From contig JAKFWA010000019.1 of assembly GCA_021732995.1 (NCBI GenBank), forward strand, positions 1 to 46,721: a DNA stretch of 46,721 bases. The letters are read 5' to 3'. The notes below the pieces were generated by a model, which did no database searches, was not told the origin of the DNA, and saw only the letters and a program-made list of their open reading frames with translations. Position numbers and translations under genes: made by a program. Shown here piece by piece: positions 8,455-16,362 of this stretch (positions are counted from its first letter, which is position 1; every line of letters starts with the position of its first letter). The stretch is from Planctomycetaceae bacterium. Its GTDB lineage: Bacteria; Planctomycetota; Planctomycetia; Planctomycetales; Planctomycetaceae.

Positions 8455-9489
8455 ATGGGAAAGTTTTTCACCTGCCTCCTTGTGGTGTGCTGCCTGGCGT
8501 GTTTGCCGGCTCACACCCATGCCGCCAAGAAGGCGAAAGATCCGCGCGTGGTGGCGTCGGTCAACAAGGGACTGGAGTTCCTCGCGCGGACACAGGGACG
8601 GCAGGGGAACTGGGAGGCCGAAGGCGGCCAGTATCGCGTGGCGATGACCGCCTTGGCGGGCAACGCGCTGCTCTGTGAAGGCTCGACAACCACGCGCGGC
8701 AAGTACGCCAAGAGCATCCGCCGCGCGGTGGACTACCTCCTGGAGATGGCACAACCCAGCGGACTGATCGGCTACAAGGAGGACTACCACTACACGTACG
8801 GGCACGGCTTCGCGATGCTGTTTCTCTCGCAGGTTTATGGTGAGGAAGAAGACGCTGATCGCCGAGCAGACCTGAAGAAGGTGCTGACTAAGGCGGTCGA
8901 GTTCAGTGCTCAAGCCCAAACCAATCGCGGTGGCTGGGGTTATGTGTCCGCCAAGGACCAGCCGGATTTCGATGAAGGCTCGACCTGCGTAACTCAGGTG
9001 CAAGGTCTGCGAGCCTGCCGTAATGCGGGCATCTCCGTACCAACGGAGATCGTCGAGAAAGCCAAGAAGTACATCAAAGACTGCATGGGGCCCGATGGCG
9101 GGGTCATGTATAGCCTGCGCAGTGGAGGTGCGGGGCGCCCGCCAATCACGGCCGCGGCAGTTGCTTCGATGTTCAACGCAGGCGATTACGACACCGACCA
9201 GATCAAGAAGATGATGGCCTTCTGCGACCGTAACATCGATCTCAAAGGCAACAATTCATCGCTGTTCGGACATTGGCACTACACCCACTACTACCTTGCC
9301 CAGGTGAAGTACCGGATGGGTGATGCCAACTGGAACAAGTACATCGAAGAAGTCGCGGACCAGATCATTCCCCGCCAGTCGGCATCGGGGGCATGGAAAG
9401 AGGGCCAGGTCGGCGACGTCTACACGACCGCCATCAACGCCACGATCCTGCAGCTCGACAACGGGTTCTTGCCGATCTACCAGCGCTAG
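8455..9489 (+). CDS. secreted terpenoid-cyclase-fold (prenyltransferase/squalene oxidase repeat) protein
   Basis: 344 residues. A signal peptide (MGKFFTCLLVVCCLACLPAHTHA) precedes an alpha/alpha-toroid domain with repeats of the squalene-cyclase/prenyltransferase type, for example SVNKGLEFLARTQGRQGNW, NRGGWGYVS and the late W-rich segment FGHWHYTHYYLAQV. The DxDD motif needed for squalene-hopene cyclisation is absent. The protein is exported, so it is unlikely to be a cyclase; in planctomycetes such proteins form a large family of unknown role, probably in binding or carbohydrate/protein modification outside the cytoplasm. The frame is open back to 8257, but the signal peptide fixes the ATG at 8455. 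Confidence 0.82.
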   Translation: MGKFFTCLLVVCCLACLPAHTHAAKKAKDPRVVASVNKGLEFLARTQGRQGNWEAEGGQYRVAMTALAGNALLCEGSTTTRGKYAKSIRRAVDYLLEMAQPSGLIGYKEDYHYTYGHGFAMLFLSQVYGEEEDADRRADLKKVLTKAVEFSAQAQTNRGGWGYVSAKDQPDFDEGSTCVTQVQGLRACRNAGISVPTEIVEKAKKYIKDCMGPDGGVMYSLRSGGAGRPPITAAAVASMFNAGDYDTDQIKKMMAFCDRNIDLKGNNSSLFGHWHYTHYYLAQVKYRMGDANWNKYIEEVADQIIPRQSASGAWKEGQVGDVYTTAINATILQLDNGFLPIYQR

Positions 9490-9519
9490 CCGAGATTTGT
9501 CGCAGCAAAGCCATGCCGA

Positions 9520-10803
9520 CTATTCATGTCCGAAGAACGCGCGACGCAGTTCTTTAATGACATCATCAGACATCGGAACCAATGGGCCAAGCGGGCGGCT
9601 GTCGATCATGGCTTCGGCGGTCGATTCGAGAACTTCCAGACGATCGAAGGCATCCAGCACGCTGGTACCGACGACCATCACGCCGTCGTTGTCGAGCAGC
9701 ATGATCGGGCTTTCGAGTGTCAGGCGATCGACCAGTTCGTGACCATCGCCGACGCGCACCCCAAACGGCGAACGCTGCACGTCGCGCAGGAACAAGTAGC
9801 TTTCCGGAATGGTGCGTGAATCTAGCACCGTGTCCGTCGCACTGAACGCTGTCGCGTTCACCGGGTAAGCGTTGACAACGGCCTGCACCTGCTTCTGACG
9901 CAAGTAGATCGCGCGGTGACTCGCCGTCGAAGAACTGGGCCGCTTGCCCGGTTCGGGTTGACCGTGATTCACGAGCACAATGTCTTCAGACCGCAGCCCG
10001 CTGCGATCCGTGCCGTGTGGAGTAATCAGGAACACATCATCGCTCAAACGAGCCGACATCGCGCCTTCCGTGCTGATCATCAAGCGCTGTTGATAGCTGC
10101 GTCGCACGAACTCAACGAGCTGCCTGCGAAGTTCCTTTTCCTGGCTGGTAAGCGAAATTCGTTCTCCGGCTGCCGGACCTTCAATCACTTTCGGGTGAGT
10201 CGCCAAGGCGGCTTCGTCGAGATACCGCACCGCTCCGAGTTGCGACGCTTTCAACAAAGTCTTAGCGGCGAACTCAAGCGTCTCAAACCGATCGAAGGCC
10301 GCCTGCAGGCTACTACCCGCCGTGACGACTCCATGATTCTCCAGCACAACGCAGTCGCAGCCGCGAGCGAACGTGCTAGCGATGTTTGCACCGAGAGCAC
10401 CACTGCCGGGCAGGGCGTACGGTGCGAAACCGACCTCACCGCAGACGCGGCGAGACTGCGCAAGCACTCGGGTGTCCGGCACCTGACGGCAGATGCTGAA
10501 GGCCACCAGCGCGACGGGGTGCGCGTGCACGATGGCATGCACATCCGGCCTGGCTTTGTAGATCGCCTGATGGAACGGCAGCTCAGACGAGGGCCGGTGA
10601 CGACCGTCGGTCGAGCCATCGCGACGCACCCGCACGACGTCGTCACGGCGCAGACTCCCTTTGTCGATACGGGCCGGCGTTATCCACACATCGCCGTTGT
10701 CTTCACGGATGGAGAGGTTGCCGCCGGAGGTTGTCGTCATCCGGAAACGGTAGATGCGTTCCATCATGCGCAAGATCTCGTCTCGCGGATGTTCCATCGT
10801 CAT
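9520..10803 (-). CDS. double class II aldolase/adducin-domain protein, second domain degenerate
   Basis: 427 residues made of two consecutive class II aldolase (fuculose-phosphate aldolase/adducin) domains, about 1-205 and 222-427. The first keeps the family's zinc site and catalytic acid: SGGNLS (26-31), E74, H93-A-H95 and H157 in ENHG. In the second domain the same positions read T293 for the acid, N311-A-Y313 for HxH, and D373 in DNDG for the third histidine. The second half therefore cannot bind zinc in the usual way and is probably structural or regulatory. The active half should cleave or epimerise a phosphorylated sugar or act as a related dehydratase. AAGGA precedes the ATG at 10803. 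The upstream small gene ends 30 bases away, suggesting a shared transcript. Confidence 0.88.
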   Translation of the reverse strand: MTMEHPRDEILRMMERIYRFRMTTTSGGNLSIREDNGDVWITPARIDKGSLRRDDVVRVRRDGSTDGRHRPSSELPFHQAIYKARPDVHAIVHAHPVALVAFSICRQVPDTRVLAQSRRVCGEVGFAPYALPGSGALGANIASTFARGCDCVVLENHGVVTAGSSLQAAFDRFETLEFAAKTLLKASQLGAVRYLDEAALATHPKVIEGPAAGERISLTSQEKELRRQLVEFVRRSYQQRLMISTEGAMSARLSDDVFLITPHGTDRSGLRSEDIVLVNHGQPEPGKRPSSSTASHRAIYLRQKQVQAVVNAYPVNATAFSATDTVLDSRTIPESYLFLRDVQRSPFGVRVGDGHELVDRLTLESPIMLLDNDGVMVVGTSVLDAFDRLEVLESTAEAMIDSRPLGPLVPMSDDVIKELRRAFFGHE

Positions 10804-10833
10804 GAGTCGTCCTTGCTCTGCGTGTGACGCGGT

Positions 10834-11169
10834 CTACGAATGCGGGACCTGTTCTCCGACGGGAGTAATGCTGAAGCCGCCCGCCTGGAAGAACACCGTG
10901 AGCTTGAGCAACGTATCCAGCAGATGCCTCAAGAATTCGTCGGGCACCTGGTATTCATGCAGCACGATATCGCCGGCGATGAATTCGATAATGTCGGCCA
11001 GATTCGCGGCGTCTTCGTCACTCACGTCGCAACGCATCTCGCCGCGATAGCAGATGAAGTCGAATTCAGGCTGCCAGCCGTTTTCCTGGGCCCAGTCCAG
11101 GACCTCATTCCAAAAGTCGACGGCGATGACATAAGCGTCACCATTGCCACAGAGCCGCACGTTGGCCAC
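10834..11169 (-). CDS. hypothetical acidic protein
   Basis: 111 residues, acidic, without a signal peptide or membrane segment. It includes VIAVDFWNEVLDWAQENGWQPE, a probable helix, and a helical middle (DEDAANLADIIEFIAGD). I recognise no family. The start is the GTG at 11169, supported by AGGAG eight bases upstream. It lies 30 bases ahead of the double-aldolase gene on the same strand and is probably co-transcribed with it. Upstream are two overlapping hairpins and a long spacer. Confidence 0.62.
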   Translation of the reverse strand: MANVRLCGNGDAYVIAVDFWNEVLDWAQENGWQPEFDFICYRGEMRCDVSDEDAANLADIIEFIAGDIVLHEYQVPDEFLRHLLDTLLKLTVFFQAGGFSITPVGEQVPHS

Positions 11170-11206
11170 CGTCGATTCTCCTGAGTTGCACGCCCTCCAT
11201 GAGCCG

Positions 11207-11264
11207 CGTTTTCATCGGTCGCGCAACCGGCATGAAAACGCCACCCACTTCCGCAGCGGGTGGC
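11207..11264 (-). promoter_or_regulatory. two competing hairpins, possible terminator or attenuator
   Basis: Stem A pairs cgttttcat (11207-11215) with atgaaaacg (11232-11240). Stem B pairs gccaccc (11240-11246) with gggtggc (11258-11264). They share one base and abut, and stem B is followed on the minus strand by gttttc. Stem B could end the dxs transcript. Alternatively, the pair could be a leader structure of the gene starting at 11169. No known riboswitch class is recognised. Confidence 0.3.
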
Positions 11265-11441
11265 AAAGCCTGACGCACGACACGCGGTGCGCCAAGCAAC
11301 CGGGGCTGCCCGGCTATCCTAAAACGAGCAGACTCAGAGATTGGCTACGGTAAACAAGTTCCCATCAAAATCGCTCGATGAAGCTGCCGTGGATGGGATG
11401 CACGCAAACTCCATCACATGACCGATGGCAGATGATCTGGA

Positions 11442-11638
11442 GCCACGGATGCAACACGGATTTTTCAACTGGTTTTTGATCTGGGTTCTACGGGATTGAT
11501 CTGCGACTGAATCAAGTCGTCAGAGTGCTTGGTGCAAAGAGCGTGACCCACGCGGACAAGGTACTGGCTGAGCAACGTCACTCGGCGCAACTTCGCTGTC
11601 AGTCCTTATCCGTGTTTCATCCGTGTTCAATCCGTGGC
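11442..11638. repeat. inverted pair of ccacggat-type repeats
   Basis: The arm at 11442-11461 (gccacggatgcaacacggat) matches the complement of 11619-11638 at 18 of 20 positions. Next to the right arm the unit cgtgtttcatccgtgttcaa shows that cacggat is itself repeated in tandem. Strings of this kind recur between genes in planctomycete and verrucomicrobial genomes, as I recall; no transposase is enclosed in the 157 bases between the arms. Confidence 0.55.
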
Positions 11639-11641
11639 CAA

Positions 11642-13558
11642 CTAACCCTGCGTCAGCTCGCTCAGCTTCGCGACTCGGCGTTCAGCCATCTGGCGAGCCT
11701 TATTCATCAGGCCGGGCACGTCGAGGCCCAACTCGGCGAGTTGTTGATCACGCTCGCCGTGATCGATGAATCGATCGGGCACACCCACTCGCGCGATGTG
11801 GTCGCTGCGCAGACCTGCATCGTTCACGGCTTCGAGAACCGCAGAACCAAAGCCGCCGCACAGCGTGGATTCTTCCACGGTGATGACAAAGCCTGAATCC
11901 GCAACGGCTTTCAGGATCGTGTCGTGATCCAGTGGCTTCGCGAAGCGGGCATTGATCACGCCCATGTCGATGCCTTCGTCCTTCAGCCGATCAGCCGCCG
12001 CCACGCACGATGTAAACAGCGAACCAAACGCGACGAACACGCCGTCGCTGCCCCAGCGATAAACTTCGGCTTTGCCGAGTTCCACCGGCGCTACGTCGCG
12101 TTCGATGTCCAGAGCCGCAGCCTTCGGATAGCGGATGGACGTCGGCCCGTTGTGATGCACGGCGAAGTCCAACATCGGGGCGACATCGCGACGATCGCCG
12201 GGAGCCATCTGTACGATGTTCGGGAACGACCGCATGTAAGTGTTGTCGAAGGTGCCGTGATGAGTCGGCCCATCGGCACCCACCACACCCGAACGGTCCA
12301 GCGTGAAGATGACCGGCAGATTCTGCAGGGCCACTTCCTGGAAGATCTGGTCGTAACCGCGTTGCAGGAACGTGCTGTAGATATCGACGATCGGTCGCAT
12401 GCCGGCTTTGGCCATGCCGCCCGCGAAGGACACCGCATGGCTTTCGCAGATGCCGGTATCAAAGAAGCGGTCGGGGAAGTCCGTCCGGATCTTGCCGAGG
12501 TCGTTGCCGGCGCACATCGCGGCCGTCAGCACGCAGACGCGCGCGTCGCGCTGCATCAGCTTATAGATCGAGTCACTGACAGCGTTCGTGTAAGCGAACT
12601 CTTTGCTCTTCTTGACCGGAACAATCTCGTTCTCTTCGTTCCGCACGAACGGTGACGGAGCATGGAATTTGACCGGGTCCTGACAAGCCGGCTGGAAGCC
12701 GTGCCCCTTCTCCGTGAAGACGTGCAGCAGCACCGGGCCTTTGACGTCCTTCAGCATCGTCAGGTAGCGACGCAGGCTGTCGAGGTCATGACCATCAACC
12801 GGGCCGACATAGCGAAAGCCCATTTGTTCAAAGAGCATGCCGCCGTGCAGGAAGCCTTTCACCGCTTCCTTCATCTGAGCCAGCATGTTTTCAACCGGCT
12901 CGCCGACAACCGGGACCTTGTTGAGCAGCCATGAGACATCGCGCTTCAGGCCGTTGTAGAACGGAGCGACGCGTGCGTTGTCGAGGTACTGGGCCAAGCC
13001 GCCGACGCGCGGGCAGATGCCCATCTTGTTGTCGTTCAGAATGACGAGCAGGTCCTGCTTCAGACCAACAGCGTTGCTCATCGCCTCCCACACCATGCCA
13101 CAGGGCAGCGCACCGTCGCCGATCACGCAGACAGCCTTACGCTCGTCGTGGCCGGTGAGATTATCACCCGCCTTTAAGCCCGCGATGGTCGAAACGCTCG
13201 CACCGGCATGGCCGGTAACAAACAGGTCGTAGTCACTCTCGACGGGATTCGGATAACCCATCAATCCGCCCTTGCAGCGGATGGTGGAGAACTCATTGAA
13301 GCGGCCGGTCAGCAGCTTATGCGGATAGATCTGATGGCCGGTGTCCCAGATCAGGCGGTCTTGCGAGAAGTCAAAAACCAAGTGCAGCGCGAGGCACAAT
13401 TCGACCACGCCCAGGTTGCTGGCGAAGTGAGCGGCGCGGTCTTCCACGACCGAGCACAGCGCTTCACGAATCTCCGCAGCCAGACTTTCGAGCTGTTCGC
13501 GGGACAGATTGTGCAGATCCTTCGGCGACCGAATCTGTGGGAGCAGTTCGAGCTTCAT
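11642..13558 (-). CDS. dxs: 1-deoxy-D-xylulose-5-phosphate synthase
   Basis: 638 residues, the usual length of DXS, which condenses pyruvate and glyceraldehyde 3-phosphate in the first step of the MEP isoprenoid pathway. Visible features are the substrate histidine region WDTGHQIYPHK, the thiamine-diphosphate motif (GDGALPCGM through NDNKMGI), the catalytic glutamate in ICESHAVSFAGG, and DRSGVVGADGPTHHG of the pyrimidine domain, followed by a transketolase C-terminal domain. Some positions differ from the enterobacterial consensus (CESHAVS instead of AEQHAVT), but the essential residues are kept. Its ATG directly follows the ispA stop codon (TAAATG), so the two genes form a tightly coupled operon. 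Confidence 0.95.
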   Translation of the reverse strand: MKLELLPQIRSPKDLHNLSREQLESLAAEIREALCSVVEDRAAHFASNLGVVELCLALHLVFDFSQDRLIWDTGHQIYPHKLLTGRFNEFSTIRCKGGLMGYPNPVESDYDLFVTGHAGASVSTIAGLKAGDNLTGHDERKAVCVIGDGALPCGMVWEAMSNAVGLKQDLLVILNDNKMGICPRVGGLAQYLDNARVAPFYNGLKRDVSWLLNKVPVVGEPVENMLAQMKEAVKGFLHGGMLFEQMGFRYVGPVDGHDLDSLRRYLTMLKDVKGPVLLHVFTEKGHGFQPACQDPVKFHAPSPFVRNEENEIVPVKKSKEFAYTNAVSDSIYKLMQRDARVCVLTAAMCAGNDLGKIRTDFPDRFFDTGICESHAVSFAGGMAKAGMRPIVDIYSTFLQRGYDQIFQEVALQNLPVIFTLDRSGVVGADGPTHHGTFDNTYMRSFPNIVQMAPGDRRDVAPMLDFAVHHNGPTSIRYPKAAALDIERDVAPVELGKAEVYRWGSDGVFVAFGSLFTSCVAAADRLKDEGIDMGVINARFAKPLDHDTILKAVADSGFVITVEESTLCGGFGSAVLEAVNDAGLRSDHIARVGVPDRFIDHGERDQQLAELGLDVPGLMNKARQMAERRVAKLSELTQG

Positions 13559-14449
13559 TTAGTGGTCTCTTTCCAAGACGAAACGCGCCAAGGCTTCCAG
13601 TCGATGACCTCGATCCCCCAAGTGGGCGATCGAGCGGCAGGCTTCGTCAACAAGTTGTTCCGCCCGCCGGCGGCTTTCTGCCAATCCTAGCAGTCCGGGG
13701 TAAGTCAGTTTCCCCAAGGCCGCATCCTTCCGAACGGCCTTCCCCATTTTGGTGGCGTCACCCGTCGTGTCCAGTAGGTCATCCGTAATTTGGAAGGCGA
13801 GGCCAACACATTTTCCGAAATGATCCAGACTGTCGAGTGTTTGCGGATCGGCCTGCGCAATTCTGGCACCCATCGTCAGCGCCGAGCGCAATAGTCGTCC
13901 CGTCTTACGCAGGTGGATCGCTTCGAGCTGTTCCAGAGATTCAAGGCCCGAATTCTCGCCCTGCAGGTCCGCCATCTGTCCGCCGACCATGCCTTCGGGA
14001 CCGGCCGCGTTCGCCAAGTCCAGCACGCAGCTCGCCGCAACTTGTGCCGGCTGCACACGTTGTGCGATGACTTCAAACGCGAGTGTGAGCAATCCGTCGC
14101 CAGCCAAGATCGCGGTCGCCTCATCAAACTGTTTGTGATTTGTCGGCAGTCCGCGCCGAAAATCATCGTTGTCCATGGCAGGCAGGTCGTCATGGATCAG
14201 TGAATAGGTGTGTATCATCTCGATTGCAGCCGCGGCTGGCAAGGCCGCTTCGACGGAGCCGCCACACGCCTCGCAGGCCATCAGAGTCAGCAGTGGCCGC
14301 AGCCGCTTGCCGCCCGCCGCGACGCTGTACTTCATGGACTCGCGCAGCCGGTCCGGGCAATCACTCGGCAGGTTCAGGTACTGCTCCAGAGCCGCATCCA
14401 CCCGCTGCCGCAACTCGTTCCAATGCTCAGACAAACTGCCGCTGCTCAT
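13559..14449 (-). CDS. ispA: polyprenyl (farnesyl/geranylgeranyl) diphosphate synthase
   Basis: 296-residue trans-isoprenyl diphosphate synthase that elongates dimethylallyl diphosphate with isopentenyl diphosphate. The first Asp-rich motif is in IHDDLPAMDNDD (the DDx4D bacterial form) and the second is ITDDLLDTTGD; GGKRLRP and the KTGRLLRSAL segment also fit. Length and motif type match IspA of the farnesyl diphosphate class, but the final chain length cannot be read reliably. The start ATG at 14449 has AGGA five bases upstream; an earlier in-frame start at 14566 has no support. It is the first gene of the ispA-dxs operon. Confidence 0.92.
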   Translation of the reverse strand: MSSGSLSEHWNELRQRVDAALEQYLNLPSDCPDRLRESMKYSVAAGGKRLRPLLTLMACEACGGSVEAALPAAAAIEMIHTYSLIHDDLPAMDNDDFRRGLPTNHKQFDEATAILAGDGLLTLAFEVIAQRVQPAQVAASCVLDLANAAGPEGMVGGQMADLQGENSGLESLEQLEAIHLRKTGRLLRSALTMGARIAQADPQTLDSLDHFGKCVGLAFQITDDLLDTTGDATKMGKAVRKDAALGKLTYPGLLGLAESRRRAEQLVDEACRSIAHLGDRGHRLEALARFVLERDH

Positions 14450-14614
14450 GCCATCCTGCTTCTCGAAACGCCAGAGGCCGATCCAGTCAGCCCCAACCGC
14501 GGAACACCGGGCGCAAAACGACCCGGTTGCAGTCGGCAAGTTCGTGACGTTTTCGCAGAATGTCAAACGGCAACGATGAGTTTGGCCTCATCTTTGGTCA
14601 CGGAATCGTCCGCT

Positions 14615-15082
14615 TTAGCTCACTTTGGTTCTGCGTACAGTGCGGACGGGTTTCGGGAGTGCGGTTGCAATCACGGTTGTGCGAACCTGTGCTTCAAGAG
14701 CTTCGAGAATGCGATTGGCGCGATCGACCGTAACACCGTGGTACTCGTTCCGCTCGTCTCTCGAAATCTGTGACTCACTGACGCCGAGCCGTTCTGCCAA
14801 CTCTCGCTGGCTGATGCTCTTGGAAATCCTCAAGGCGATCAGCATCTGGCCAAGGCCATTCAAGTTGAGCAACTCGTCGAACTCGCCGCGTTTGAGGCGT
14901 TCGTAGGTTTCGATCTCATCCTTGATCTGTTCCATGAAGGAGCGAACTGGATCAAGCACTCGCTTCACTTCATCCTTGCTGAGTTTCATCGTTCGCAACT
15001 GCTCGGCCTGCTGTTTCAGTTGCTCTTCCTGAGCCGCCAAACGCTGTTGAGCTTCGCGATATTCAATGTCATTTCGAATCAT
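14615..15082 (-). CDS. XRE-type helix-turn-helix protein with coiled coil (putative antitoxin)
   Basis: 155 residues. The N-terminal third is a Glu/Gln-rich coiled coil (REAQQRLAAQEEQLKQQAEQL). A middle helical part (VRSFMEQIKDEIETYERLKRGEF) leads into a Cro/C1-type helix-turn-helix, SISQRELAERLGVSESQISR, followed by a Lys/Arg-rich tail. HTH proteins of this build act as antitoxins and autorepressors. The ATG at 15082 lies inside the end of the upstream nucleotidyltransferase-like gene (14-base overlap), the usual sign of translational coupling. A related but broken copy of its 3' part lies inverted at 16181-16315. The antitoxin role is an inference from architecture and context. Confidence 0.8.
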   Translation of the reverse strand: MIRNDIEYREAQQRLAAQEEQLKQQAEQLRTMKLSKDEVKRVLDPVRSFMEQIKDEIETYERLKRGEFDELLNLNGLGQMLIALRISKSISQRELAERLGVSESQISRDERNEYHGVTVDRANRILEALEAQVRTTVIATALPKPVRTVRRTKVS

Positions 15083-15659
15083 GTTCTTGCACGATCTTGA
15101 TAATACCTTTCGGCACGCCGTCTCGACGTAACCGAAAGGCCGCGGGAAATTCGAGTTCATTGCCGAACTTGTCTCGAACGCCGCTGAGCTGTCCTACGTG
15201 CGGAAACAATTCCACACGATAGGTTCGCCACATTGGCAATTGAGGTTTGCTGAAGCCCGCGACGCGAACACGAGACTTCGGGTCCCAATCCCATATCTGG
15301 TGAGGATCGATCTCATTCAATTTTTGTTGAAGCTTGCCAGAGGCCAGCTCCAGCAAATCACAGTCAAAATAGCCATCAATATCGTTCGGATGGTCCTTGT
15401 CCTCAACGAATGATCCGTCGAGGTAAACATCCTCAATGCCAACCTGCCATAGTTGCTGAGTCAGCGTAAGCGCGTTCTCCAGCAGTTGAGTCCGCCATGC
15501 AGTATCCCAAGTTCTCCCGGCCTTCATGCGACTTGGACCATGAACCAGCATCGAACTGCGCAACTCATCCGGCGTTAGCTCGTAATCACCGGGCGGCAAA
15601 ACACCTTCTGTGGTAAATGCTGGTAGTTTACGAACAGCCTTCTTGCGTCGTGCACTCAT
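15069..15659 (-). CDS. DUF6932-like nucleotidyltransferase-fold protein (putative toxin)
   Basis: About 196 residues. GVLPPGDYELTPDEL at the N-terminus, then a helical stretch, then YLDGSFVEDKDHPNDIDGY: the G-S-F with D95 and D97 (counted from an upstream GTG at 15665) is the active-site pattern of the polymerase-beta nucleotidyltransferase superfamily. E152 in YRVELFP could be the third acidic residue. This pattern recalls the DUF6932 family. A nucleotidyltransferase followed by an overlapping HTH gene is the organisation of MNT-type and AbiE-type toxin-antitoxin systems, although here the enzyme comes first. The ATG at 15659 has a strong aagggggg site seven bases upstream. Toxicity is inferred, not shown. 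Confidence 0.72.
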   Translation of the reverse strand: MSARRKKAVRKLPAFTTEGVLPPGDYELTPDELRSSMLVHGPSRMKAGRTWDTAWRTQLLENALTLTQQLWQVGIEDVYLDGSFVEDKDHPNDIDGYFDCDLLELASGKLQQKLNEIDPHQIWDWDPKSRVRVAGFSKPQLPMWRTYRVELFPHVGQLSGVRDKFGNELEFPAAFRLRRDGVPKGIIKIVQEHDSK

Positions 15660-16038
15660 ACTCACGCCCCCCTTGACCCGTTGGGAGCGCGCGATGAACG
15701 CAGCGTCGAAAGCACGGACATAGCCGCCGCTCCCAATCGTTGCGTTTCACCGCGATCAACGCGTAGCACTGGCTACCCAGCACCGACCGTTGGCAAAACT
15801 GCCGAAACCTACCAATCAACAAGGCATTCGTCTCGATGCTACTTCCACTTGATCACAATGCGGTGATCACGCCTTCTGCACGCGTCTGCAGGAAACTCTG
15901 GAATGCCTGCGGAGATCTTCATCGCACTTAACATATTTGTCAAGCTTATTCTTCGTGCATGCATTGAGTTCGTTAAACGTATCGAGCTGTGCAGCAAACG
16001 ATTGAGCCTCAATTTTCCGCTTGTTGAGCGAGACTCAC
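15660..16038. other. spacer upstream of the nucleotidyltransferase/XRE pair
   Basis: No start-bearing gene is recognised. A minus-strand frame without a start codon runs from about 16032 to a TGA at 15867-15869 and has plausible coding composition (LDTFNELNACTKNKLDKY), so it may be the tail of a lost gene. ttgggagcg (15680-15688) and its complement near 15730 form a distant inverted pair. Confidence 0.4.
15850..15870. promoter_or_regulatory. possible operator palindrome
   Basis: tgatcac at 15850-15856 and gtgatca at 15863-15869 form a perfect inverted repeat with a six-base spacer, about 190 bases upstream of the nucleotidyltransferase start. The size and symmetry would suit an HTH dimer such as the neighbouring XRE protein; no promoter is clearly visible. 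Confidence 0.3.
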
Positions 16039-16176
16039 CTACCCTTTGCTAAGTGCAGACCAATCGGTTGGCAGAGTCAGCCGCGTTTCCGTGCGGATGA
16101 ACTTGCCGCCGCGGGCGTATTCACCGGTTTTGGTGAAGCGGCACCAACTTAATTTCAGCAGCGTCGTGACAGCTCC
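16039..16176 (-). pseudogene. unidentified gene fragment (3' end)
   Basis: On the minus strand about 45 codons read without a stop, ending in a TAG at 16039-16041. The composition looks like real coding sequence: WCRFTKTGEYARGGKF followed by TRLTLPTDWSALSKG. There is no start codon or ribosome site. I do not recognise the family. It lies in a stretch of gene debris beside the broken XRE copy, so it is best read as the tail of a lost gene, but chance cannot be excluded. Confidence 0.3.
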
Positions 16177-16180
16177 TTGG

Positions 16181-16315
16181 GAGAGTCAGCGAGTCGCAGA
16201 TTTCGAGAGACGAACGGAACGAGTATCACGGCGTCACTGTTGGTCGCCCAATCGCCTTCTGGAAGCCCTCGAAGCTCGGACTCGGGCAACCGTAGTGGCC
16301 ACCGCTCTACCAAAG
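16181..16315 (+). pseudogene. inverted, frameshifted copy of the XRE antitoxin gene's 3' part
   Basis: Reading from 16185 on the plus strand gives VSESQISRDERNEYHGVTV, identical in 19 residues to the second HTH helix region of the XRE gene at 14615-15082. A single missing base near 16245 then shifts the frame, after which NRLLEALEARTRATVVATALPK continues the similarity. By hand alignment with 14651-14782, about four fifths of the bases match over 131 positions. Start, coiled coil and first HTH helix are absent. It is a decayed partial copy of a close homologue, in the opposite orientation, about 1.4 kb away from the intact gene. Confidence 0.85.
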
Positions 16316-16362
16316 TCATCCAGAAGGCCTGCCAGATTCTGCTCCAGCATCCGACCCGATGC

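Larger units (their letters stand above)
11170..11641. other. long spacer with repeats and hairpins
   Basis: About 470 bases between dxs and the small acidic-protein gene, without a recognisable gene. It holds overlapping hairpins at 11207-11264 and an inverted pair of degenerate 'ccacggat...cacggat' repeats at 11442-11461 and 11619-11638, both described separately. Confidence 0.6.

Noticed and set aside
11596-11640. Tandem cacggat units considered as a CRISPR array
   Set aside because: Units are about ten bases, directly adjacent and degenerate, with no spacers and no cas genes.
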